NCBI RefSeq assembly: GCF_001421965.1
Contig: NZ_LMLP01000001.1
Span: 860,443-924,442 of the forward strand
Direction of reading: 5' to 3'
Length of the DNA stretch: 64,000 bases
Source of the DNA: Sphingomonas sp. Leaf67
GTDB lineage: Bacteria; Pseudomonadota; Alphaproteobacteria; Sphingomonadales; Sphingomonadaceae
Shown here: positions 27,465 through 36,070 of the stretch, piece after piece
How the letters are laid out: the number at the start of each line of letters is the position of its first letter
Position numbering within the stretch: position 1 is the first letter of the stretch
Notes under the pieces: model-generated
The model's input: only the letters and a program-made list of their open reading frames with translations
Databases searched by the model: none
Told to the model about the DNA's origin: nothing
Position numbers and translations under genes: made by a program

Positions 27465-29774
27465 ATGATGCACCGCCGAGCCTTTCTGACCGGATCGGCC
27501 GCCGCACTGGCGCTGACCCCGTTCGCGCTGGAGGCACGCGCCTTCGCGCCGCGGGGCGACACGCTCACCGCACCGGTCGAGATCGTCGACGACGTGCACG
27601 GCGTGCCGCATATCCGCGCCGCGACGATCCCTGACGCCTTCTACGGACAGGGCTATGTCGTCGCGCGCGACCGGTTGTTCCAGATCGATCTGGCGCATCG
27701 CCGTGAACTGGGCCGACTGGCCGAGGCGTTCGGCGAGGATTTCGCGAAACACGACGCGACGGCTCGGCTGTTCCACTATCGCGGCGACCTGCATGCCGAA
27801 CTGCGCCGCGTGCCCGGCGACGTGCTGGCCTGCGCCCGCGCCTATATCGCCGGGATCAACGCCCGCATCGACGAGGTGCTGGCCGATCGCACGCTGCTGC
27901 CGCAGGAATATGCGATCCTTGGCGTGACCCCGATCAAATGGGCGATCGAGGATATGGTGCTGGCGCGCGGCAGCGCGATCGGCAACGCCGATGACGAAGT
28001 CCGCCGCGCGCAGCTGGCGGCGATCGGACTACTCGACCTCGACGCGATCGTCGCGCCGCTGCGCCCGGCGTGGCGGATGACCGTCCCTGCCGGACTGGAC
28101 GTGACCGCCATGTCGCCCGCCGATCTCGGCGTGTTGCGACAGGGCGGCCTGCCCTTCGGTCCCGATACCCCGGTGCGCGAGCCGGCGGAGGGACCGGCCG
28201 AGCGCGCCAATGCCGGCAGCAACGCATGGACCGTGGCGGGCAGCCGCACCGCGACCGGCCGCCCGATCCTCGCCAACGATCCGCATCTGGGCATTGGCGG
28301 GTTCGGGCCGCGCCATGTCGTGCATCTGAGCGCACCGGGACTGGACGTGATCGGCGGCGGCGCGCCGGGGCTGCCGGGGATCATGCAGGGCCATACCGAT
28401 CGCTTCGCGTTCGGCCGGACCAATTTCCATATCGATCAGCAGGACCTGTTCATCCTCGACCTCGATCCCGCCGATCCCGAACGCTACCGCCATGACGGCG
28501 GGTGGAAGCGGTTCGAGCGGGTCGAGGTGGCGATCCCGGTCAAGGGCAGCGCACCCTATGTCGCGACGCTGCGCTATTCGGTGCAGGGACCGGTGGTGAT
28601 GCACGATCCGGCCAAGCGGCGCGCGAGCGTGCTGGCGTCGATCGCGATGCTGCCGGGCGGCGGCGGATCGTTCGCGATGATCGCGATCAACCTCGCCCGC
28701 GACTGGGCATCGCTGCGCAAGGCGTTCCGCCTCCACCCCTCGCCGACCAACTTTCACTATGCCGATATCGACGGCAATACCGGGTGGCAGGTGATCGGCT
28801 TCGCGCCGGTGCGCAAACAGGGCGACGGACTGCTGCCGGTGCCGGGCGACGGACGGTTCGACTGGACCGGCATGACCGATTTCACCGCGCTGCCCAACGA
28901 GTATAATCCGAAGAACGGCTGGTTCGCGTCGGCCAACCAGAACAACCTGCCGGCAAACTGGCCGCGCGACCGCATCCCCGCCTTCTCGTTCCGCGCGCCC
29001 TATCGCTACGAACGGATCGCCGAGGTGCTTGCCCGCCAGCCCAAGCATAGCGTCGCCGACAGCGTGGCGCTGCAATTCGACACGCTGTCGACCCCGGCGC
29101 GACAACTGGTGGCCTTGCTGCCCCCCACCCCCTCGCCCGCCGGCGACATGCTGCGCCGCTGGGACGGGCGGCTGGCGGCGGACAGCGGTCCGGCGGCGCT
29201 GTTCGAAATCCTGTGGCGCGACCTGTCGCAGCGGATGCTGGCGACGATCGTCCCCGCCCGGGCCAGGCCGCTGGTGACCGAAATCGATCCCTCGGTGCTG
29301 CTGGACTTGCTGCCACAGCATCCGGCGATGCTGCGCGATGCGCTGGCGTCGTCTTGGGAGACGGCGCAGGGCTTGCTCGGTCCCGATCCGGCGACGTGGC
29401 GCTGGGGGCGGCTGCATCAGGTACGGATCGCGCATCCATTGTCGCGTATCCCGGCGATCGCCGCCGCCTTTCCCGCGATCGAGGGCAGTGGATCGGGTGG
29501 CGACAGCTTCACGGTCATGGCCCGCTGGCTGGGCGACGGCCCCGGCTGGCGCGTCGGCGGCGGGGCGAGCTATATGCAGGTCATCGATGTCGGCGCGTGG
29601 GACAATTCGCTGTTCCTGAACCTTCCCGGCCAGTCGAACGACCCGCGCTCGCCCTATTATCGCGACCAATATGCACCGTGGATCGAAGGGCGGATGCTGC
29701 CGCTGCTGTTCAGTCGCGTCGCGATCGATGGCAAGGTCGCGCGCCGGATGACGTTGAAGAGGAAGAACCGATGA
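27465..29774 (+). CDS. Penicillin acylase family protein (Ntn hydrolase), Tat-type signal
   Basis: This 769-residue enzyme belongs to the Ntn-hydrolase superfamily of penicillin/acyl-homoserine-lactone/cephalosporin acylases. The predicted nucleophile is Ser252 in NAGSNAWTVAGS, which would become the N-terminus of the beta chain after self-cleavage; TGRPILANDPHL follows as expected. The N-terminus (MMHRRAFLTGSAAALALTP) is a Tat-like signal, so it probably works in the periplasm, hydrolysing an acyl-amide. Tandem ATGs at 27465 and 27468 are both possible starts; the longer frame upstream lacks sense. It overlaps the next gene by 4 bp (ATGA). The substrate is unknown, but the operon points to N-acylated D-amino acids or peptides. 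Confidence 0.88.
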   Translation: MMHRRAFLTGSAAALALTPFALEARAFAPRGDTLTAPVEIVDDVHGVPHIRAATIPDAFYGQGYVVARDRLFQIDLAHRRELGRLAEAFGEDFAKHDATARLFHYRGDLHAELRRVPGDVLACARAYIAGINARIDEVLADRTLLPQEYAILGVTPIKWAIEDMVLARGSAIGNADDEVRRAQLAAIGLLDLDAIVAPLRPAWRMTVPAGLDVTAMSPADLGVLRQGGLPFGPDTPVREPAEGPAERANAGSNAWTVAGSRTATGRPILANDPHLGIGGFGPRHVVHLSAPGLDVIGGGAPGLPGIMQGHTDRFAFGRTNFHIDQQDLFILDLDPADPERYRHDGGWKRFERVEVAIPVKGSAPYVATLRYSVQGPVVMHDPAKRRASVLASIAMLPGGGGSFAMIAINLARDWASLRKAFRLHPSPTNFHYADIDGNTGWQVIGFAPVRKQGDGLLPVPGDGRFDWTGMTDFTALPNEYNPKNGWFASANQNNLPANWPRDRIPAFSFRAPYRYERIAEVLARQPKHSVADSVALQFDTLSTPARQLVALLPPTPSPAGDMLRRWDGRLAADSGPAALFEILWRDLSQRMLATIVPARARPLVTEIDPSVLLDLLPQHPAMLRDALASSWETAQGLLGPDPATWRWGRLHQVRIAHPLSRIPAIAAAFPAIEGSGSGGDSFTVMARWLGDGPGWRVGGGASYMQVIDVGAWDNSLFLNLPGQSNDPRSPYYRDQYAPWIEGRMLPLLFSRVAIDGKVARRMTLKRKNR

Positions 29775-31360
29775 CCCGCCTGCCGCCGATCGCGCTGTGC
29801 GCGCTGTTGATCGGCGCCGCGCCGGTACCCGACGTCAATGTCGTGATCCGGGGCGGCACTATCTACGACGGTGGCGAGGGCCAGCCGATCACCGGCGATG
29901 TCGAGATCAGGGGCGACCGCATCGTCTATGTCGGGCGGTCACGGGGCACGCGGGCGGCGCAGATCGTCGATGCGCGCGGGGCGATCGTCGCGCCGGGCTT
30001 CATCGACGCGCATACCCATCCCGACAGCTATATCCGCTCCCCCGACGCCACCGCGCGGCTTAACCTGCCATGGCTGGCGCAGGGGGTGTCGACGATCGTG
30101 ATCGGCGTCGACGGATACGGCACCCCCGACGTCGCGGAGGATGCCGCCGCGCTGACCAAGGCGGGCATCGGCACCAACGTCTCGCCGTTCATCGGCTTCG
30201 GCGCGGTGCGCGGACGCGTGCTGGGACAGGACGACCGCGCCCCCTCGCCCGCCGAACTGGCGCAGGAAAAGGCGCTGGTGGCAAAGGCGATGTGCGCCGG
30301 CGCATACGGCCTGTCGACCGGGCTGTTCTATGCTCCGCAAAGCTTCGCCAAGACCGACGAAGTGGTCGCGGTCGCGCGCGAGGCGGCGATCCGGGGCGGC
30401 ATGTACGACACGCACCAGCGCGACGAATCCAACTATACGATCGGCCTGCTCAATTCGACGAAGGAAGCGATCGAGATCGGGCGGCAGGCGGGGATGCCGG
30501 TCCATTTCGCGCATCTCAAAGCCCTCGGCGTCGACGTGCAGGGCAAGGCACCCGAGCTGATCGCCGTGATCGAGGCAGCGCGCAACGCCGGGCAGAACGT
30601 CACCGCCGACCAATATCCGTGGCTGGCATCGGGGTCGAGCGTCGATGCCGCGCTCGTCCCGCGCTGGGCGAATGACGGCGGTTATCCGAAACTGATCGCC
30701 CGGCTCGACGATCCGGCGACGCTGGCCAAGATCAAGATCGAGATGGCCGAAAATCTGCGCCGTCGCGGCGGCAGGGAATCGCTGCTGCTGACCAGCGGGG
30801 ACATGCCATGGACCGGCAGGACGCTGGGACAGATGGCCGACCAATGGGGCATCGATCCCGTAGACGCGGCGATTCGCATCCTGCGCGTGGCCGATGCGAC
30901 CGGCAAGGAACCCGCCGGCGTCTCGGTCGCCAGCTTCAACATGATCGACGCCGATGTCGACCGGATCATGCGCCAGCCATGGGTAGTGACCAGTTCGGAC
31001 GGATCGAACGGCCATCCGCGCCAGTACGCGACCTTTCCCCGCAAATATCAGGTCTATGTCCGCGAGCGGAAGGTGCTGACGCTAGGCCAGTTCATCCGCC
31101 AGTCGACCGGTGCCACCGCCGACATGTACCGGATGGCGGGGCGCGGGTATCTGAAGCCCGGTCGCTATGCCGATGTCGTGGTGTTCGATCCCGCAGGCTA
31201 CGCGCCACGCGCCGATTACGTGAACCCGCGGGTGCCGAGCGTCGGGGTCAAGGCGTTGTTCGTGAACGGGCGGATGGCGTTGAAGGACGGGGCGACCACC
31301 GGTGCCGCGCCGGGACGGGTGCTGCTGCGCCCGACGCCCGCGCACTGTCCTGCGACCTGA
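29771..31360 (+). CDS. N-acyl-D-amino-acid deacylase family amidohydrolase
   Basis: This 529-residue exported amidohydrolase has a signal sequence of about 17 residues. Next come VVIRGGTIYDGGEGQP, the metal-binding HTHPDS (81-86), further metal ligands such as VHFAHLKALG, and TSSDGSNGHPRQYATFPR near 410. These are the D-aminoacylase subgroup patterns. It would release the acid from N-acyl-D-amino acids, for example N-acyl-D-glutamate. Translationally coupled to the acylase gene, it is followed 126 bp later by dgcN. Its position in a DgcN/DgcA cluster supports D-Glu as a product. Confidence 0.88.
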   Translation: MTRLPPIALCALLIGAAPVPDVNVVIRGGTIYDGGEGQPITGDVEIRGDRIVYVGRSRGTRAAQIVDARGAIVAPGFIDAHTHPDSYIRSPDATARLNLPWLAQGVSTIVIGVDGYGTPDVAEDAAALTKAGIGTNVSPFIGFGAVRGRVLGQDDRAPSPAELAQEKALVAKAMCAGAYGLSTGLFYAPQSFAKTDEVVAVAREAAIRGGMYDTHQRDESNYTIGLLNSTKEAIEIGRQAGMPVHFAHLKALGVDVQGKAPELIAVIEAARNAGQNVTADQYPWLASGSSVDAALVPRWANDGGYPKLIARLDDPATLAKIKIEMAENLRRRGGRESLLLTSGDMPWTGRTLGQMADQWGIDPVDAAIRILRVADATGKEPAGVSVASFNMIDADVDRIMRQPWVVTSSDGSNGHPRQYATFPRKYQVYVRERKVLTLGQFIRQSTGATADMYRMAGRGYLKPGRYADVVVFDPAGYAPRADYVNPRVPSVGVKALFVNGRMALKDGATTGAAPGRVLLRPTPAHCPAT

Positions 31361-31486
31361 CTCCCCTCGCTTCCGGCGCGGGGAAAGCTCACCATAGCTT
31401 CCATCTATAGGTCGACATTTTCGCGCGATACGGCGATCCGCCCGCCCCGGCCCTATCCCATCGTTCCGACAGTCAGCAGGTGCGCG

Positions 31487-32524
31487 ATGATCCCCGGACC
31501 CTTTCTCCTCTATCTCGGCCATTCCGACGACGCGGTCGGCATCAAGACGTCGCGGGGCGTCGCGGCGTTCCGGCCGGACGATTGCGTCGGGGAATGGCGG
31601 CATAACGATTGCCCGCTGACGCTGGGCCTGCCGCGCATGGATGCGGCGCAGGGGCGCGCAGCCGGGGCGAATACGCTGATCCTCGGCATTGCCAATGCCG
31701 GCGGGACGATGGGCGACGCGCTGATCGAGGACGCGCTGGCGGCGATCGCGGTGGGCATGAACATCGCCTCCGGCCTGCACCAGCGGCTGCGCGACGTGCC
31801 GGAGATCGTGGGCGCCGCGCGGCAAGCCGGCGTGCAGTTGTTCGACGTGCGCGATCCGCCGGCCAACCTGCCGGTCGGCAATGGCAGGCGCCGCGCGGGC
31901 AACCGGTTGCTGACCGTCGGCACCGATTGTTCGGTCGGCAAGATGTATACGACGCTGGCGTTGCGTGATGCGATGGTCGCACGCGGGATCAGCGCCGATT
32001 TCCGCGCCACCGGCCAGACCGGCATTCTGATCGCCGGGTCGGGCGTACCGGTCGATGCGGTGGTCGCCGACTTCATCTCGGGCGCGATCGAGACGATCAC
32101 CCCGGCGCGCGACGATGACGGCTGGGACCTGATCGAGGGGCAGGGATCGCTGTTCCACCCGTCCTTCGCCGGCGTGTCGACCGGGCTGCTCCACGGCGCA
32201 CAGCCGCGCGCGCTGGTGCTGTGCCACGATCCGTCGCGCGACCATATGCGCGGCCTGCCGCATTACGCCCTGCCCGACCTCGCCACCTGCCTCGCCGCCA
32301 ACCTGTCGGTCGCGCGGCTGACCAGCCCCGACGTGCAGGCGGTCGGCGTGGCGCTCAACACCGCGAAGCTGGGCGAGGACGAAGCGCGCGCGCTGTGCGC
32401 CGAAACCGGCGCGGCGCTGGGCCTGCCGTGCACCGACCCATATCGCTTCGGCGCGGACCCGATCATCGACTGGATGCAGACATGCTTCGACATCTCGACG
32501 TCGCCCATGACCGTTTCGGCCTGA
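31487..32524 (+). CDS. dgcN: DgcN-type D-glutamate N-acetyltransferase (DUF1611)
   Basis: This 345-residue DUF1611 protein has a Rossmann-like N-terminal part (NTLILGIANAGG around 62-73) and a P-loop-like GTDCSVGKM at 145-153, followed by LIEGQGSLFHPSFAGVS. Members of this family named DgcN acetylate D-glutamate so that its partner DgcA can convert it to N-acetyl-L-glutamate. The gene overlaps dgcA by 43 bp, an unusually long overlap that argues for strict coupling. The assignment rests on the family plus the adjacent dgcA, symporter and LysR genes. Confidence 0.85.
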   Translation: MIPGPFLLYLGHSDDAVGIKTSRGVAAFRPDDCVGEWRHNDCPLTLGLPRMDAAQGRAAGANTLILGIANAGGTMGDALIEDALAAIAVGMNIASGLHQRLRDVPEIVGAARQAGVQLFDVRDPPANLPVGNGRRRAGNRLLTVGTDCSVGKMYTTLALRDAMVARGISADFRATGQTGILIAGSGVPVDAVVADFISGAIETITPARDDDGWDLIEGQGSLFHPSFAGVSTGLLHGAQPRALVLCHDPSRDHMRGLPHYALPDLATCLAANLSVARLTSPDVQAVGVALNTAKLGEDEARALCAETGAALGLPCTDPYRFGADPIIDWMQTCFDISTSPMTVSA

Positions 32525-33474
32525 GCACCCCGTTCCGCATCTCGCGCGGGGTCAAGACGGCGGCCGATGTCGTCACGGTGACAATTGCGCAGGGCGAGGC
32601 GATCGGGCGCGGGGAGGCGGTTCCCTATGCACGCTATGGCGAGACCATCGACGACACCCTCGCTGCGATCCGCACGATCGGATCACACATCGCCGCCGGA
32701 GCGACCCGTGCCGACCTTGCCGCGCTGCTCCCCGCCGGCGCGGCGCGCAACGCGGTCGACTGTGCGCTGTGGGATCTCGAAGCGCGCCTCGCCGGGACCA
32801 GCGTTGCTACGCTGGCCGGGATCGCCGAGCCGGCCGCGCTGCCCTCCGCGATCACCATCGGCCTCGATCATCCCGACGCGATGGCGCGCGCGGCGGCGAA
32901 GGTCGCGCACGTCCCGCTGCTCAAGATCAAGGTCGACCGCAGCGATCCCGCCGCACAGATCGCCGCCGTCCGTGCGGCTGCACCCGATCCCCGGCTGATC
33001 GTCGATCCCAATGAAAGCTGGACGTTGGACACGTTGGAGGCACTGAAACCGCGTCTCGCCGAATGGCGCATCGACCTGCTCGAACAGCCGCTGCCGGCGG
33101 GCGAGGACGGCGCGCTGGCCGGGTTCGACAGCCCGGTCCCGGTCTGCGCCGACGAAGCGTTGCACACCGCCGCCGATCTCGACGCACTCGCCGGCCGCTA
33201 CGCCGTGGTCAACATCAAGCTCGACAAGACCGGCGGCTTGACCGAAGCACTGGCGCTGGCGAACGCGGCACGCGCAAAGGGGTTCGGGTTGATGGTCGGG
33301 TGCATGGTCTGTTCGTCGCTGGGGATCGCCCCCGCGATGCTGCTCGGGGCACAGGCCGCGTTCGTCGATCTCGACGGGCCGCTCTGGCTCAGCGAAGACC
33401 GCACCGGCGGCGTCATCGACCGGTACGGCATGTTGTCCCCGCCCGCCCCCGGCTTCTGGGGCAACGCCGCCTGA
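32482..33474 (+). CDS. dgcA: DgcA-type N-acetyl-D-Glu racemase (enolase superfamily)
   Basis: This 330-residue muconate-lactonising/dipeptide-epimerase-like enzyme has catalytic Lys148/Lys150 (LLKIKVDR), metal ligands Asp175 (VDPNES), Glu201 (LLEQPL) and Asp224 (CADEA), and the second catalytic Lys249 in NIKLDKTGG. All the residues for two-base racemisation are present. The closest textbook alternative is an L-Ala-D/L-Glu epimerase (YcjG-like), also a murein-recycling enzyme. Linkage to a DUF1611 gene favours DgcA. The start at 32482 lies inside dgcN; it gives a full N-terminal cap domain. Confidence 0.85.
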   Translation: MLRHLDVAHDRFGLSTPFRISRGVKTAADVVTVTIAQGEAIGRGEAVPYARYGETIDDTLAAIRTIGSHIAAGATRADLAALLPAGAARNAVDCALWDLEARLAGTSVATLAGIAEPAALPSAITIGLDHPDAMARAAAKVAHVPLLKIKVDRSDPAAQIAAVRAAAPDPRLIVDPNESWTLDTLEALKPRLAEWRIDLLEQPLPAGEDGALAGFDSPVPVCADEALHTAADLDALAGRYAVVNIKLDKTGGLTEALALANAARAKGFGLMVGCMVCSSLGIAPAMLLGAQAAFVDLDGPLWLSEDRTGGVIDRYGMLSPPAPGFWGNAA

Positions 33475-34712
33475 TGCGCGGCTGGTTCGCGATTCCGCTA
33501 TGGAAGCGCGTCGTCGGCGCGCTGCTGCTCGGCATCGCGATCGGATTGCTATGGCCACAGGCCGCGGCGGCGATCAAGATCATCGGCGACCTGTTCGTCC
33601 GCCTCATCAAGATGCTGGTCGTGCCGGTGGTGCTCGTCACCATCGCCGCCGGCATCGCATCGCTCGGCGATCCGCGCCGGCTGGGCGGGATCGGCGGGCG
33701 GACGGTCGCGCTGTTCGCCTTCACCACCCTGCTCGCGGTATCGATCGGCATGGGGTTCGGCCTGTTGCTGCAACCGGGCGACGGCATCGTGCTGGCCGGG
33801 GTCGCGCCGCATGTGCCGGGACCGGCGGTGACGCCCGCCGACCAGCTGCTCGGCATCGTCCCGGTCAACATCGTCGATGCGCTGGCCAAGGGCGACATGC
33901 TCGCCATCATCTTCGTCGCGGTCCTGCTCGGCATCGCCAGCGTCGTGTCGGGCGAAGCGGGCAAGCCGGTCGTGGCACTGTTGCAGGGGCTGGCTGCCGT
34001 CCTGCTCCACCTCGTCCGCATCGTCATGGAGGTGACACCGTTCGGGGTGCTCGCGCTGATCGCCAATGCGGTCGCGGCGAACGGCATGGCGGTATTCGTC
34101 AACGTCGGCTGGCTGGCGCTGTGCGTGATCCTCGCCTCATGCACGCAGATGCTGGTCCATGCCGGGCTGCTGCGCTTCGTCGCGCGGTTGCCGGTGGCGC
34201 GCTTCTTTCACGGAATCATCGATGCGCTGGTCGTCGCGTTTTCGACCGCCTCCTCCTCGGCGACACTCCCGGTGGCGTTGCGCGTGGCGCAGGACCATCT
34301 CGGCATCGCCCGCCCGATCGCCTCGACCGTGCTGCCGCTGGGGGCCAGCATCGGCAAGGACGGGACGGCGATGTATGTCGGGCTGCTTGGCCAGTTCGCG
34401 TTGCAGGCGCTGGGCATCGTCCCCGACGCATGGATGCTGGGCGTCATGCTGCTGACCGGTGCGCTCGCCGCGTTCGGGACGGCGCCGGTACCGTCCGCCT
34501 CGCTGTTCATGCTGGCGGCGATGCTGGGTGCGGTCGGGGTCGGCGCGGAACAGACCGCATTGGTCGTCGGGCTGGTGCTGCCGTTCGACCGGCTGCTCGA
34601 CATGACGCGGACGGTCCCCTCGGCCAGCGCCAACCTGACCGTCGCGACGTTGGTGGCGCGCGCCGAGGACGGGCTGGACGAAGCGCGCTATCGCGGGCAG
34701 GCAGCCCCATGA
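33474..34712 (+). CDS. Dicarboxylate/amino-acid:cation symporter (DAACS family)
   Basis: This 412-residue protein is highly hydrophobic with about eight membrane spans and re-entrant loops. It carries the family signature STASSSATLP (around 250), GASIGKDGTAMYVG and ASANLTVATLVA near the C-terminus. Relatives (GltP, DctA) import glutamate, aspartate or C4-dicarboxylates with H+ or Na+. The start overlaps the dgcA stop by one base. In this operon it most likely brings D-glutamate, or the acid freed in the periplasm by the deacylase, into the cell. Confidence 0.9.
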   Translation: MRGWFAIPLWKRVVGALLLGIAIGLLWPQAAAAIKIIGDLFVRLIKMLVVPVVLVTIAAGIASLGDPRRLGGIGGRTVALFAFTTLLAVSIGMGFGLLLQPGDGIVLAGVAPHVPGPAVTPADQLLGIVPVNIVDALAKGDMLAIIFVAVLLGIASVVSGEAGKPVVALLQGLAAVLLHLVRIVMEVTPFGVLALIANAVAANGMAVFVNVGWLALCVILASCTQMLVHAGLLRFVARLPVARFFHGIIDALVVAFSTASSSATLPVALRVAQDHLGIARPIASTVLPLGASIGKDGTAMYVGLLGQFALQALGIVPDAWMLGVMLLTGALAAFGTAPVPSASLFMLAAMLGAVGVGAEQTALVVGLVLPFDRLLDMTRTVPSASANLTVATLVARAEDGLDEARYRGQAAP

Positions 34713-35593
34713 ACCTGCGCCACATCGAAATCTTCCACGCCGTCTACGTCAACGGATCGGTCAGCGCGGCGGCCCGCGCGCTCAACATCTCGCAGCCTTC
34801 CGTGTCCAAGACGCTGCGCCATGCCGAGACGCTGCTCGGCTTCGAACTGTTCCAGCGGACCAACAGCCGCCTCGTGCCCACCGAGGACGCCCATGCCCTG
34901 TTCGGCGATGTGGCGGACATTCAGGAGCGGGTCCGCGCGCTTCGCGAGGCGGGCCGCAACCTGCGCAGCGGCGGCGGCGCGACGTTGCGTATTTCGGCGC
35001 TGCCCAGCCTCGCGCTCGGCGCGCTGCCGACCGCCGTCGCACGGTTCATGGCGAAGCGCCCCGACGTGCGCTTCGACCTGCAAACCGTCCATCATGACGA
35101 CCTGCTGCGCAAACTCTACGAACGCGAGACCGATATCGCCATCGCCGCCGAAGTGCCGCGCGGCGCACCGCTGGGCAAGATATGGCTCGGCGAAGGCGAG
35201 CTGGTCGCGTTGTACCGCGAAGCCGACCTGCCCGATTCCCCGCCGCGCATCGAACTGCCGCAGCTGGCCGGGCGGCCGTTCATCACGCTCGCCGCCAGCG
35301 GCCCGATCGGCCAGCTGTTCGCGCAGGAACTCGACCGGCTGGGGCTGGAACTGCACGACATCGCCTCCGCCCGCACCTTCTACATCGCCGCCGCGCTGGT
35401 CCGGGCGGGCGTGGGGTTGAGCGTGGTCGACAATTTCACCGCCGAAGCGTCCCTCTCCGAAGGTCTCGCGATGCGGCCGTTGAAGCCGTCGCTGACCTTC
35501 GACCTCCACGCCATGCACCTGCTCGACCGCCCGCCCAGCGCACTGGCCAGCGAGTTTCTGGGCGTATTGCGGGAAGTGATCGAGGGGCCGTAA
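34709..35593 (+). CDS. LysR-family regulator, DgcR-like
   Basis: This 294-residue protein has an N-terminal winged helix-turn-helix (FHAVYVNGSVSAAARALNIS, residues 9-28, then QPSVSKTLRH) and a periplasmic-binding-protein-like effector domain. It is the last gene of the operon, overlapping the symporter stop by 4 bp. LysR regulators of dgc clusters (DgcR) respond to D-Glu; the context makes that the likeliest role. It would then act on the promoter upstream of the acylase gene or before dgcN. Confidence 0.85.
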   Translation: MNLRHIEIFHAVYVNGSVSAAARALNISQPSVSKTLRHAETLLGFELFQRTNSRLVPTEDAHALFGDVADIQERVRALREAGRNLRSGGGATLRISALPSLALGALPTAVARFMAKRPDVRFDLQTVHHDDLLRKLYERETDIAIAAEVPRGAPLGKIWLGEGELVALYREADLPDSPPRIELPQLAGRPFITLAASGPIGQLFAQELDRLGLELHDIASARTFYIAAALVRAGVGLSVVDNFTAEASLSEGLAMRPLKPSLTFDLHAMHLLDRPPSALASEFLGVLREVIEGP

Positions 35594-36070
35594 CCTTCCC
35601 TGTCCCGACGGGGAAGGGAGGGAGCGGCAAAGCCACGGAAGGGTGAGGGCGATCCCACCCGCCGGGGAATGCAGGCCGGGAAGCGGGACCCAGGCCTCCG
35701 CGAGACCTCTGCGAAAGTACCGACTCCTGTCCCCTGCCGTACCCCCGCGCAGGCGGGGGTCCAGGGTTCCAGGCACAAGCCGATGTTTTGCTTGGCTCTG
35801 GCCCCCCGCCTGCGCGGGGGTACGGCGCATTTTTGGCCAGGCTTGCGACGTTTGCAAAAGCTCGATCAACCCCGGGGTGACGATCAGGCAAACCTGTCAC
35901 GCTTTCCTACACCACCCCGCCCCGCTACCACCGCAAGGCTCTTTCCCATCGCCATCCCCGCCCTTCCGCGCCCCAACCCAAAACGTCACACCAAAACGCG
36001 GCAAGTGTGACCTTTGTGACCTTTGAAACGCGCGAGATCTCCCAACCACCTGATTCCAAACGCAAAAAAA
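35594..36070. other. Gene-free interval with hairpins
   Basis: These 477 bp contain no gene I can support. At 35594-35617 there is a hairpin (CCTTCCC ... GGGAAGG) immediately after the LysR stop, a possible terminator although no T-run follows. A REP-like element is at 35739-35823 (listed separately). A lower-G+C tail near 36000-36070 lies just beyond the stop of the next, minus-strand gene. Confidence 0.5.
35739..35823. repeat. Long inverted repeat, REP-like (copy of 6399 element)
   Basis: The left arm GTACCCCCGCGCAGGCGGGG, continuing GTCCAG, is the same as in the element at 6399. The right arm ends GCCTGCGCGGGGGTAC. The loop between the arms differs completely, so the arms are conserved and the middle is not, as expected for a mobile or maintained palindromic element. 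Confidence 0.7.
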
